A stretch of DNA of 64,000 nucleotides from Bordetella sp. H567 (GTDB lineage Bacteria > Pseudomonadota > Gammaproteobacteria > Burkholderiales > Burkholderiaceae_B), in assembly GCF_001704295.1 (NCBI RefSeq), contig NZ_CP012334.1:4848084-4912083 (forward strand). Reading direction: 5' to 3'. Below the pieces are notes generated by a model. The model did no database searches and was not told where the DNA came from. It saw only the letters and a list, made by a program, of their open reading frames with translations. Within the stretch, counting starts at the first letter, position 1; each line of letters begins with the position of its first letter. The position numbers and the translations under genes were made by a program. Shown here piece by piece: positions 8,034 through 17,773 of the stretch.

Positions 8034-8948
8034 TCAGGCACTTTCCAGCGGCCTCGATCGTTTCTTCCACATGAATAGCGATGCCGCGCAGATCGCCATG
8101 CTCAGCGCCAGCGACGCGGCGGACCACGGCCGCAAGGCAAAGCTGGAAAAATCCCCGCGCGACAACAGCAGCGATCGGCGAAAGTTTTCTTCCACGAGGG
8201 GGCCGTATACCAAACCGAAAAACCATGCGGCGCTTACGCAATTGAGCCTATTCCACAGATAACCGGCGGCACCGAATGCGGCTGTGGCACAAATGAAGAA
8301 CGTATCGGAATTCAGCCGCCAGTAGATGCCGATCGCGGCAACCACCACGGCGCTCAAGAACACCGTGCGATAACGCGAGCGCGGCAGTTTGGCCCACAGG
8401 CCGATTCCCAGCGCGCCCAGCGCCACGCTGGCCGGAGGGATACCGTATTGCAAGGCTTCAATGCCGAAGGCGAAGCGCACCACACCGGAATTGACGTCGG
8501 TGCCCACCAGACCGAACAATAGGCCCAGAACGACCATCGCTATCGCCTTGAGCAACGAGCCGCAAGCCAACGCCGCTGCACACGTCAGGTAAAGCACCAG
8601 CCACGAAAGGAATTCCGGAGGTCCTAATTGGAAAGTAAAGGAAGAGACAAGGCTGCGATCGAACAGAGTTTGAAACGCCTTGCTTAGCGCCCACGGCGCA
8701 AGCGCCAAGATCAAGAGACTCCAGTTGAACGCTGGGATGCGTCTCTCATGAACATTCTCGAAGAACGACCTGACCAGGATGGCCGCCCCCAGCAGGACCA
8801 ACATGATACCTAGCCAGAACGGAAGGTAACCGGGCCCCATCCGGCCGGCGGTTCCCAGCGAGTAGCTGAAAGCTTTCCAGGCGAATCCCGCGCCGAAAGC
8901 GGCGAACATCAACCCGGCCGCGCAATCCTGATTACGGTAAGGACGCAT
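8034..8948 (-). CDS. chimeric TctB-TctA remnant (tripartite tricarboxylate transporter)
   Basis: An open frame of 304 residues with a normal start (GGAG 8 bases before the ATG) but an abnormal layout. The first 70 or so residues match the small TctB subunit (RMGPGYLPFWLG block). From about residue 105 the sequence matches inner parts of the large TctA permease: LGPPEFLSWLVL, then GLVGTDVNSGVVRFAFGIEAL, then the C-terminal VYGPLVEENFRRSLLLSRGD block. The first ~140 residues of TctA and a middle part are missing, since TctA is normally about 500 residues. I infer a fusion by deletion of a tctBA pair, so it is probably non-functional despite the intact frame. Confidence 0.7.
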   Translation of the reverse strand: MRPYRNQDCAAGLMFAAFGAGFAWKAFSYSLGTAGRMGPGYLPFWLGIMLVLLGAAILVRSFFENVHERRIPAFNWSLLILALAPWALSKAFQTLFDRSLVSSFTFQLGPPEFLSWLVLYLTCAAALACGSLLKAIAMVVLGLLFGLVGTDVNSGVVRFAFGIEALQYGIPPASVALGALGIGLWAKLPRSRYRTVFLSAVVVAAIGIYWRLNSDTFFICATAAFGAAGYLWNRLNCVSAAWFFGLVYGPLVEENFRRSLLLSRGDFSSFALRPWSAASLALSMAICAASLFMWKKRSRPLESA

Positions 8949-10194
8949 GGCTAGATCTCCTCGAATCCAACACTACTTTCTCCCTCATTGAATATGACCG
9001 GAAGTTGGGGGTAACCCCCCGGGGATTACCCTCAGGTTAGCCTTCCAACCTTTAGTTGGGGACAGTCAACGTTCTGCGAGGGCTAAGCCCCTAACGCGAC
9101 TGCGCTTCATCCACTGTATTGCCTTACCTGGACCTCTCAGCCGCTAGAACACCGCAAGGAAAGGCGGCACCTCTTTAGCAATCCCCCGGGGCCGCGCACA
9201 TCACGAAATGGACCCTCGGGAGCGAAATAGGGCCAGAGCCACCGCTAATGTCATATTTCGGAAATTCCCGAATGCCAAAACTGGATGACCCAAATTCCAA
9301 GTTAGGTGAACTTCGACATGAACTGTCGAAGTTCGCCCAGGTTGGGACTCGCCCTACTCATAAATCAATGACTTAGCGAAAATGCGTCATCCAATTCAGA
9401 ATCGGCGCGTCATTCAAGTTGGAAGTTTGCGAGAAAAAGTTCATTGAACGCGGAATTTTGCGATCCGCATACACGTGGCGCGCAGTCGGAGCGGAGTGCC
9501 CTAGAATCCAAACCGCTCTCGTACCACCACTTCAACGTCCTTCCCTTCGGACAGGCTATCTCGGGCAATAGATATGCAATGCCCCCACGATCGTCTTTGT
9601 AAATTCGAGCAATGCCTCGCAGAGTTCTGCGGAAGCAATCCGCAAGCAAGGGCTATAGTCGCGAGATTATCCGGTGTCAGCATTTTTTTACACGCATAGA
9701 ATCTCCCTATAAACATTGAAAATTCCAATTTACGCAGAAATCATGAGGGCTTCGGGTTGACCCTCTTACCGTAACTGCGAGACCATCGAATCAAGCTTAC
9801 GCCAAACTCGAACGACGCCCCGACATAGCCATTCAAACTGCGTATTGCGCGGTAGATACCTGGCCCAATCATACCTTTTAGGAAACAGCACAGACGGGTG
9901 GAACTGGATCCTTTGACGGCCGTCGCTAGCCCGCACGACGGCCGCACTTGTTCGAGTATGACAAGTTATAGAGATCAACAGTCTTGAAAGTAGTCGCTTC
10001 GCAATTACGAAATGCCAGCGCGCCTGGTACTTGGCAGTGCATCGATGTGTGGCCGCCCGTCCGTTCGCTCACCGTCGATTATTCCATTATGGCGCGAGCA
10101 GAATTGCACCAGGTCATTACAACGCAATTTTCGGTATCGGGTGAGAAACGCACCGTTGCAGCAAGAGGCAGAGCTAGACCCGACGCTGCTACGT
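8949..10194. other. 1.2-kb gene-poor region at left edge of island
   Basis: Contains repeat copy B and then about 870 bp of AT-richer DNA. An inverted repeat GGGTAA...TTACCC lies at 9009-9031. Two overlapping minus-strand frames at 9410-9728 have protein-like stretches (LTPDNLATIALACG; ARDSLSEGKDVEVVVRERFG) but no convincing start, so they may be gene debris. No other gene is supported. Confidence 0.45.
9055..9318 (+). repeat. dispersed repeat, copy B (left boundary of island)
   Basis: Direct-orientation match of roughly 245 bp to copy C at 15190-15450. Shared blocks run in the same order: GGCTAAGCC, ACGCGACTGCGCTTC, CTGTATTGC, AACACCGCA, AGGCGGCACC, GGAGCGAAATAGGG and CTGGATGACC. Identity looks roughly 80-85 per cent by eye. 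The right part also matches copy A. Confidence 0.75.
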
Positions 10195-10899
10195 CTAGGC
10201 CGGATTATTCGCAACGGGAAGAAGGTAATGACGATCAGCAAACGCGGTGGAAATACTGATGATGATATCGTTCATAATCCGAAACGCTGAATCTCTGAAT
10301 CGCTCGTACGTTCTCTCCCTAATCCCTTCTTTTGTCTCGCCGTGTGCGATCCTATTGCGGAGTATCAAGAGTTGCTCAATGGCGTCTTCGAGAGCCACAA
10401 ATTGGTCGTGTGGCAGGCCAAGGCGATAAAGAATCTTCCTTAGAATTTGAGGATTGAGATTTGATTCCGCATCAACGACCTTCTCTGGAATTACCACCAC
10501 TTTTTCCATAATTTCGGCCGCATTTTCGAAAAACTCGCGCTCGCGTCCATAACGGTGCAGCTCTTTGTCGTCCGGCATTCCCATTTTTTTAAAGTTTTGC
10601 AGCTTGCCGTTCGCATCTCGCAGGTAGTGGAACATCTCGCTCAATGCGGCAGCAGCTACCGCACGGCTGGCGAATTTGCACGTGACGCCCTCGGCATTTA
10701 TCGCAGTGACGTATAGCGTAAAGGCAAATTTGCACAAGCCCTCAAAGTTTGAGTACAGCAATAAAATCAATGCTCGTCTAAACTTATTCTGACTTTCTTC
10801 ATTATCGATGACCGAACACTGATTTTGAAAGAAACGAATTTCGTCCAAGCGCCACGCCAATTCCGCCTCGAGTTGTGCTCGGAAGTCGGCGGCGTCCAT
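10195..10899 (-). CDS. HEPN-domain protein, MAE_28990/MAE_18760-like predicted RNase
   Basis: A 234-residue, largely helical protein. The conserved LLLYSNFEG block (about 46-54) and the C-terminal Rx4H motif in RNRIAHG (R181, N182, H186) fit the MAE_28990/MAE_18760-type HEPN family; in HEPN proteins this motif is the metal-independent ribonuclease centre and it is intact here. The start overlaps the DUF262 stop (TAATG), so the two are translationally coupled and probably form a complex or a toxin/control pair. It is the last gene of the MTase-DUF262-HEPN operon. RNase activity is inferred from the motif. Confidence 0.8.
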   Translation of the reverse strand: MDAADFRAQLEAELAWRLDEIRFFQNQCSVIDNEESQNKFRRALILLLYSNFEGLCKFAFTLYVTAINAEGVTCKFASRAVAAAALSEMFHYLRDANGKLQNFKKMGMPDDKELHRYGREREFFENAAEIMEKVVVIPEKVVDAESNLNPQILRKILYRLGLPHDQFVALEDAIEQLLILRNRIAHGETKEGIRERTYERFRDSAFRIMNDIIISISTAFADRHYLLPVANNPA

Positions 10900-12047
10900 T
10901 AATACACCTTTGACAGAGATGAGGTAACGAAATCAATCCTCCTGCTTAGCTGCCCAGGACTGTTTTTCCCACCACCCGTTGTAAGTTCAATGAAGTCGCT
11001 ATTGCTCTTAATTTCCATGATTGCATCGTGGATCTTCGCTTTCTCTTCATCAGTTTCGACGTCGATTTTCTCCAGAAGAGGTTGGATGCCTAGCGTGAAC
11101 GCCTCAAAGTGGTAAATACCGAATCCTCTCACTAGGTTCCCACGGGCAGTTCGGCTAAAAGCGTTTTCTCCCAGCGCTGCATTGAGCACCTTGAAGGTTT
11201 GGTCGAATACTCGCTTCTCTTCGTTAAAGTCAAAGTGACGTGACTCCTCTGGGTCAGAGACTTGTTCCATATATTCTGTAAGGAAATCTGCGACGTCATG
11301 TTTGAAATTATCCCGGGCGTTTTTTAACGCAAAGAAGCGCAACACCAATTCTTGGTCATATGCCCCGAGCTTGGCCTCATCCGATATTGCTGATATACAG
11401 GTCTTATAGTCGTCATTGGTTTGAGCCAATTCAATAATAAAATTATTGAAATCCGGGTTTAACAACCGGATTGTGCAGTTTCGAAGTTGCTGATATGTAA
11501 GAGCCTCACCGCCAGTATTCAGGCGTTTAAACATGTGATACTTGAACTTCGGATTGCTGCCTTTGCGCACAACCTCGACACGGACGAATGAACGCTTCAG
11601 CTTAATCTGCAGCGCCCCACCCAAATCATTGAAGGTTTTCCCGTTCAGCGCCGCCACGATGTCACAATCCTGAAGTACAAGCATATCTCCCTTTTTTACT
11701 GCGGGCTTAAGGTGAGGCGCATCCAGCATCCCGCGAAAATGCAAATAAGAAGAGAGCCGCTGTAGACCGTCAATGAGAAGTTTCTTGCCCTCATCTTCTT
11801 CCACGACGTAAATCGGAGGAACGGGCATCTCAAGGAGCAAAGACTCAATAAAGCGAGAGCGGGCTCCTTCCGACCATTGAAAAAGGCGTTGATAGTCAGG
11901 GCTTATATCCAGTTCCCTTGTTTCCACCATATCCGCCAACTCGTTGAACGAGATGTCTAAACTCTGGGTGTGGACGTTCTTCAGTTGAATGTCCACCTCA
12001 CGAATCAAATTCGGAACCGAGATCGACGGTGCAATTTCGTTTACCAT
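10899..12047 (-). CDS. DUF262 domain protein (ParB/Srx-like, GmrS-type N-domain)
   Basis: A 382-residue protein. DUF262 hallmarks are SPDYQRLFQWS (49-59) and IDGLQRLSS (92-100), a DGxQR variant in which the usual second Q is L. In GmrSD/BrxU-type type IV restriction enzymes this domain binds or hydrolyses nucleotide and works with a DUF1524 HNH nuclease. Here no HNH or DUF1524 motif is seen in the C-terminal half, which ends in a TGGGKNSPGQLSRRIDFV segment. Start is set by AAGGAG 6 bases before the ATG. It lies 10 bp after the methyltransferase and overlaps the HEPN gene. Its cutting or sensing role is inferred. Confidence 0.85.
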   Translation of the reverse strand: MVNEIAPSISVPNLIREVDIQLKNVHTQSLDISFNELADMVETRELDISPDYQRLFQWSEGARSRFIESLLLEMPVPPIYVVEEDEGKKLLIDGLQRLSSYLHFRGMLDAPHLKPAVKKGDMLVLQDCDIVAALNGKTFNDLGGALQIKLKRSFVRVEVVRKGSNPKFKYHMFKRLNTGGEALTYQQLRNCTIRLLNPDFNNFIIELAQTNDDYKTCISAISDEAKLGAYDQELVLRFFALKNARDNFKHDVADFLTEYMEQVSDPEESRHFDFNEEKRVFDQTFKVLNAALGENAFSRTARGNLVRGFGIYHFEAFTLGIQPLLEKIDVETDEEKAKIHDAIMEIKSNSDFIELTTGGGKNSPGQLSRRIDFVTSSLSKVY

Positions 12048-12057
12048 AACATACTCC

Positions 12058-13383
12058 TTATATCGGCCGGAATGAGAGGACGCTTTCGGTCGCCGGTCGG
12101 TTGGCGCCGTACTTTCTCGACTCTCTATTAATTCTCGCCATATTTTTTAGTGAAACGAAGTTTTCACGTCTTTCTAAACGCAGGCCGCTCTGAGACGCCA
12201 TTTCATCTACTATTTTCGGGACGTCATTTAGCACGTCCTTGTAATAGGAGTCTTGAACCACAAGCACGGCCCGGCCTGTCGGGCGCAAAACTCGACTAAT
12301 TTCGTTGATGGATTTGTTCAAAGAATCAAAATATTGAATATGACTCTTCAAATAGTAGCTTTTGGAGGCCTTCGATTCATGGGCGGCCACCTTATCCAAA
12401 AAAGAATTACAAGTGCCTCCCCATGCGGCAATCGGATCTATAACTTTTTTCGGAACGGTAGATGTGCCCGTCAGTGTTCTTCGCAGAAGGTCGTACTGAT
12501 CCCCCGAACACCCAAGGACAGCTAGCTCTATGGATGTAGCTACCGCGTAGTCAATGCGAGTGCAATACGGGGGTGAGGTAATGATCGCATCCACGCTTCC
12601 TGTGGCTAAGTCCATGGATTCGGCATTTCCAATCCGCAGATCGATATGCGGGTGTTCTGAAACTTCCCCATCGCGCCCTTGCAGAATAGAAACAAGTTGT
12701 GCGGCCTCTTCTAGGAATATCGACCGAATTTTTTCCGCGCTGGGCATTTTACGCCGATTTGGGGCTGCTGGCTTTTTTATCCAAGTGGGGTTGCTGGGAA
12801 TGTATTCCAGTAGTAGCCTTCTTGCCGCTCGGAATAAACTGACATAGAAAAAGGCCGCCAACGGCGTGGCCTTCGTCGCAATCCCTTGATAGTCCGAATC
12901 AATTGGATCGCCGTCTTCTTTTACCAGCGTCCTGAAAATCTTGTTTGAAATGGCGCGAAAGCTTCGTGCGCTCGATGGTGCAAACCACTGTTCAAGAGGA
13001 TCGCTCTGCCCACGCAGGTCGTCGTTAGCTTGATAAGCATCGAGCGCGATAGCTTTTCCTAGCGGTTTGAGGCTGTCGATATCGAGGTTGGATACTAAAG
13101 ACGCCTTCGCAACGACAACCATGGCGGGATTTAGATCAAATCCGGTCGCCCGGATCCCTTGCGTCGCTGCAGCCATAGTGGACGTACCACTTCCGTTCCA
13201 GGGATCAAGGAGCAGGGAACCTGGACCCAGCCTCATCGATTGAAGAAGGGAATCTGCAAAGGTGAAAGAATAGCCCGCGTAGTATGGGAAGATTTTTTTA
13301 TCCTCAGCACCTTTCATATCCAGATGTCGCTTCGGATTCAAAACGTTGAGGCTTTGCGATGCAACGTAGGTAGTGATGCCCAT
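12058..13383 (-). CDS. DNA methyltransferase (amino-MTase, TSPPY motif)
   Basis: S-adenosylmethionine-dependent DNA methyltransferase of the N6-adenine/N4-cytosine type. Motif I (LLLDPWNGSGTST) comes first and catalytic motif IV (ITSPPYCTRIDYA) about 210 residues later, followed by a helix-rich C-terminus with ISRVLRPTGRAVLVVQDSYY. An ATG at 13383 gives 441 residues; an in-frame TTG at 13416 would add 11. Neither has a good ribosome-binding site. First gene of a three-gene operon; it presumably marks self DNA. There is no separate restriction endonuclease gene, so DUF262/HEPN are the candidate effectors. Target site unknown. Confidence 0.85.
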   Translation of the reverse strand: MGITTYVASQSLNVLNPKRHLDMKGAEDKKIFPYYAGYSFTFADSLLQSMRLGPGSLLLDPWNGSGTSTMAAATQGIRATGFDLNPAMVVVAKASLVSNLDIDSLKPLGKAIALDAYQANDDLRGQSDPLEQWFAPSSARSFRAISNKIFRTLVKEDGDPIDSDYQGIATKATPLAAFFYVSLFRAARRLLLEYIPSNPTWIKKPAAPNRRKMPSAEKIRSIFLEEAAQLVSILQGRDGEVSEHPHIDLRIGNAESMDLATGSVDAIITSPPYCTRIDYAVATSIELAVLGCSGDQYDLLRRTLTGTSTVPKKVIDPIAAWGGTCNSFLDKVAAHESKASKSYYLKSHIQYFDSLNKSINEISRVLRPTGRAVLVVQDSYYKDVLNDVPKIVDEMASQSGLRLERRENFVSLKNMARINRESRKYGANRPATESVLSFRPI

Positions 13384-14716
13384 AAGTTTGCAGTCTGTGA
13401 CGCTAAATAGCGGCAATTGTACACATCCGCAGATCGTCTCAACAAGAGCCTCCTGGTGGGTAAATGGCGGCGGATTAAAGAGGCGCCTATCACACTGCTC
13501 CGCGACTCTGGCGGTGGTTGGAGCTTAACGTAATTTGGTACTAAAACTGGCCTATTCAGCGTACGGGCGCGCGTGCGGCCATTACCGACGCGAAGAACTG
13601 CCAAGCGGATAATCGCATTGGCCGCAACAACCGTGATTACCCGCATTTCTTCGTGAGGACTGCTCCCGGCCGAAGCGGTAGTAAATTCATAACTTAGACG
13701 TTAAAAATGGCGATTGACATTGGATGAGGACGATAACGGGAATGGCGGTTACGCGATTATGCTAGACCACTCCAATGCGTCGCCACTCTCGGCAGTGAAG
13801 TCACCGCATTTTGCAGCCCCGCACACTTAGGTTGGGTTATTAGAAGTGATATGTTCGCAGACACTCTAATTAGGCGCCGTCCAAAGTGAAGTTTCGGCAC
13901 CCTGCGTATAGAAGTGGCATGAGGGTTTACGGGATACAAAAGCTTTGGTGTTTGCGAAAGGCAGCGCAACTGAAGAGCTTTTGTGGTGGGCTTAACCTTC
14001 GAGCGTTCCTTATCGGCCGGTATGGCGCAAACGCGCACAAGTTCTGACATTCATGTCGCTAATAAACCCCTTTTGACTTAACACTTCACGATATATCCTG
14101 TCTTGCGGCTCTTGGAAAAAACTGTTGTAAATCATGAAGAGGCCGCCGCAGCGATGAATGATGTAACCGCTCTGGCTATTCATCTGCCTTGAACTGCTGC
14201 GTTTGCTTTGGCCCGTGTTTAGATGTACTTCTGGTCTCGGATCTGCCTGGGAAAGTCTTCCTAATGTTGGTGCGCCCGGGGGGAGGCGCTATCAAGTCTT
14301 CAAAGATCGGTGGCCTCGGCGATCGCTCATGGTCGGTTCAGGGTGCGTGGTTCCGCCACTGGGCAAGCTCAGTTTGAAGGGTTGAGATTCAATTGAAGTC
14401 ACACCAGGGCACAAGAGCGCAATTCGAACGAAGCTCTGCTCGAGAAGGGTTTCGTACTGAATCTGCTGTTCTTGGAACCACCGGCAACTGACGTAACCGA
14501 CGCGCCTGTGCGGTGAACGAGTCACCACCTGCCGGCCAGGTTTCTGCAGCATATGTTCGCCTCCGTAAGGCAATAGGGATCCGCAACTTGTCGAGACAAG
14601 CCGGGAATTTGCTTGACGGGATTGCACAGCGGAGAGAAACTTGGCGTACCGCTACGGTGGGTTTCGCCCGCTGTACAACGCCGGTCAGCTTTCGAATTGG
14701 TCGGCGTTTTCTTTTT
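13384..14716. other. 1.3-kb region without a recognisable gene
   Basis: Between the methyltransferase start and the XRE regulator. Several open frames of 60-110 codons exist on both strands, but none has a domain I recognise or a ribosome-binding site. The operon promoter should lie here. The composition is less GC-rich than the core genome. It may carry decayed genes or an untranslated RNA, but I cannot support either. Confidence 0.4.
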
Positions 14717-15169
14717 TTACATGGTTCTCTCCGTCAGGTTCGGCCTCGCCGCGGACTCGCGCTTTGCGACTTGTCCGCACACATCGCTGCCGCCATCTCG
14801 TTCGCGCAATATGGCTTGAACAACTGAGTCAATTACTCGATAGTCCTGCTCCGTGAACCGCGAATCATTCAGAAGAAGGGATTTCGCCAGTGCTAAGGCA
14901 GCGGTGTGTCCATTGACTCGCTTGACTTGCCATAAGCCAAGCTGATTCAGAGCGGCTCGAGTGAGTTGCTCTTCTTCGTTAGGGGTGAGCAGAAGCGCGG
15001 CGATCAACCGCCTAAGAACAGCCTCCCGAGGAGGGGGCCGGCGCCCTCGTTCTAACAGGGTGATGTAGGAAGGGTCGACGCCAGCAAGCGATGCCAGGCG
15101 ATTGGCATGCATCTCTCGACGCTTCCGTAAGCGTTCAAGGCAAATGCCGAAACCGTGAGACCTGGTCAA
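14717..15169 (-). CDS. XRE-family helix-turn-helix regulator
   Basis: A 150-residue DNA-binding protein. The N-terminal domain reads FGICLERLRKRREMHANRL then ASLAGVDPSYITLLERGRR, a standard Cro/C1-type HTH in which the glutamine of SQxxLA is replaced. A GGGAGG five bases before a TTG at 15169 chooses the start; the frame is open to a TTG at 15202 without such a site. The C-terminal 90 residues are helical and unassigned. It lies on the same strand as, and 1.3 kb upstream of, the methyltransferase operon and could be its control protein, but that is inference. Confidence 0.75.
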   Translation of the reverse strand: MTRSHGFGICLERLRKRREMHANRLASLAGVDPSYITLLERGRRPPPREAVLRRLIAALLLTPNEEEQLTRAALNQLGLWQVKRVNGHTAALALAKSLLLNDSRFTEQDYRVIDSVVQAILRERDGGSDVCGQVAKRESAARPNLTERTM

Positions 15170-15189
15170 GTTCGCCTCCCAACCGTTGT

Positions 15190-15450
15190 CGGGCCCAGTC
15201 AATTGGGGGGCTAAGCCGCTGACGCGACTGCGCTTCCTTTGACTGTATTGCGTTGCCCCGAACCTCTCATCCGCTAAAACACCGCATAGATAGGCGGCAC
15301 CGCTCCATCAATCCCACGGGGCCCCGCACATCACGGAATGGACCTTCGGGAGCGAAATAGGGCTGGAGCCCGCGCCAATGCTCGTATATCGGAAATTCCC
15401 GAATTCCAAACTGGATGACCGAAATTCCAAGTTGGATGAACTTCGACAGC
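15190..15450 (+). repeat. dispersed repeat, copy C (right boundary of island, upstream of groES)
   Basis: Right-hand copy of the direct repeat described at 9055-9318, ending about 40 bp before the groES -35 box. Together copies B and C bracket about 5.9 kb containing the methyltransferase, DUF262, HEPN and XRE genes. Confidence 0.75.
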
Positions 15451-15487
15451 TGCGCCGACAGAGTTGTAACAACGCCGCCCCTCCCCC

Positions 15488-15515
15488 TTGAACCCTCCAG
15501 AACCGCCCCTATAAT
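15488..15515 (+). promoter_or_regulatory. sigma-70 type promoter of groESL
   Basis: TTGAAC at 15488-15493 and a perfect TATAAT at 15510-15515 are separated by 16 bases. The -10 box abuts the CIRCE operator, so repressor binding would block transcription initiation. Confidence 0.85.
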
Positions 15516-15541
15516 TAGCACTCGCCGCCGTGGAGTGCTAA
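15515..15541 (+). promoter_or_regulatory. CIRCE operator (HrcA binding site)
   Basis: Perfect consensus inverted repeat: TTAGCACTC at 15515-15523, nine spacer bases, GAGTGCTAA at 15533-15541. CIRCE is the site of the heat-shock repressor HrcA, so groESL is predicted to be de-repressed on heat shock. Confidence 0.97.
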
Positions 15542-15601
15542 CACAACCCGGGCCGGCCCCTTGAGACAACCCCCTATCGTACTGAACAACAGGAGTTCTT
15601 C

Positions 15602-15889
15602 ATGGCCCTGCGTCCTCTGAATGATCGCGTGATCATCAAGCGTCTGGACAACGAGCGCAAAACCGCCTCGGGTATCGTCATTCCCGATAGCGCGGCCGAG
15701 AAACCCGATCAAGGCGAAGTCGTCGCCGTTGGTCCCGGCAAGCGCACGGAAGACGGCAAGGTCCTGCCGGTTGACCTGAAGGCTGGTGACAAGGTGCTCT
15801 TCGGCAAGTATTCCGGCCAGACCGTTAAGGTCGATGGCGAGGAACTGCTCGTCATCCGCGAGGAAGAAATCCTCGCCGTGATCCAGTAA
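15602..15889 (+). CDS. groES: co-chaperonin GroES
   Basis: The 95-residue, 10-kDa lid of the GroEL chaperonin. [18 protein letters not shown] is the canonical N-terminus, followed by the mobile-loop segment [14 protein letters not shown] and ending EEILAVIQ. Seven copies cap the GroEL ring during folding in the cytoplasm. AGGAG precedes the ATG. It is 38 bp upstream of groEL in one operon driven by the promoter/CIRCE module. Length and sequence are ordinary. Confidence 0.98.
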   Translation: MALRPLNDRVIIKRLDNERKTASGIVIPDSAAEKPDQGEVVAVGPGKRTEDGKVLPVDLKAGDKVLFGKYSGQTVKVDGEELLVIREEEILAVIQ

Positions 15890-15918
15890 TTCCCCATCCC
15901 GATACCGAATTCCCGTAA

Positions 15919-17571
<1,653 letters not shown>

Positions 17572-17620
17572 GAAGTCCGGTCCGCGAGCCCCGGAGCATC
17601 CGGGGCCTTGCTTCCGCGAA

Positions 17621-17653
17621 AAGGCCAGGTTCATTGCGAACCTGGCCTTTTTT
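17621..17653 (+). terminator. rho-independent terminator of groESL
   Basis: A perfect 12-bp stem (AAGGCCAGGTTC at 17621-17632 with GAACCTGGCCTT at 17638-17649) has a 5-base loop and runs into a T tract. A smaller GC hairpin (GCCCCGG...CCGGGGC, about 17588-17606) precedes it. Confidence 0.92.
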
Positions 17654-17773
17654 CATGCCAAGGACGAGCGTGCCGCCGGCGGCCTTCGCAGGCCTGGGCG
17701 CGGACCGGCGGGCCACCCTACCGGTCACGAAGCCGCCTGCCGCGAGCGGGCGCATGCCGCTTTCGGCGTGCCC

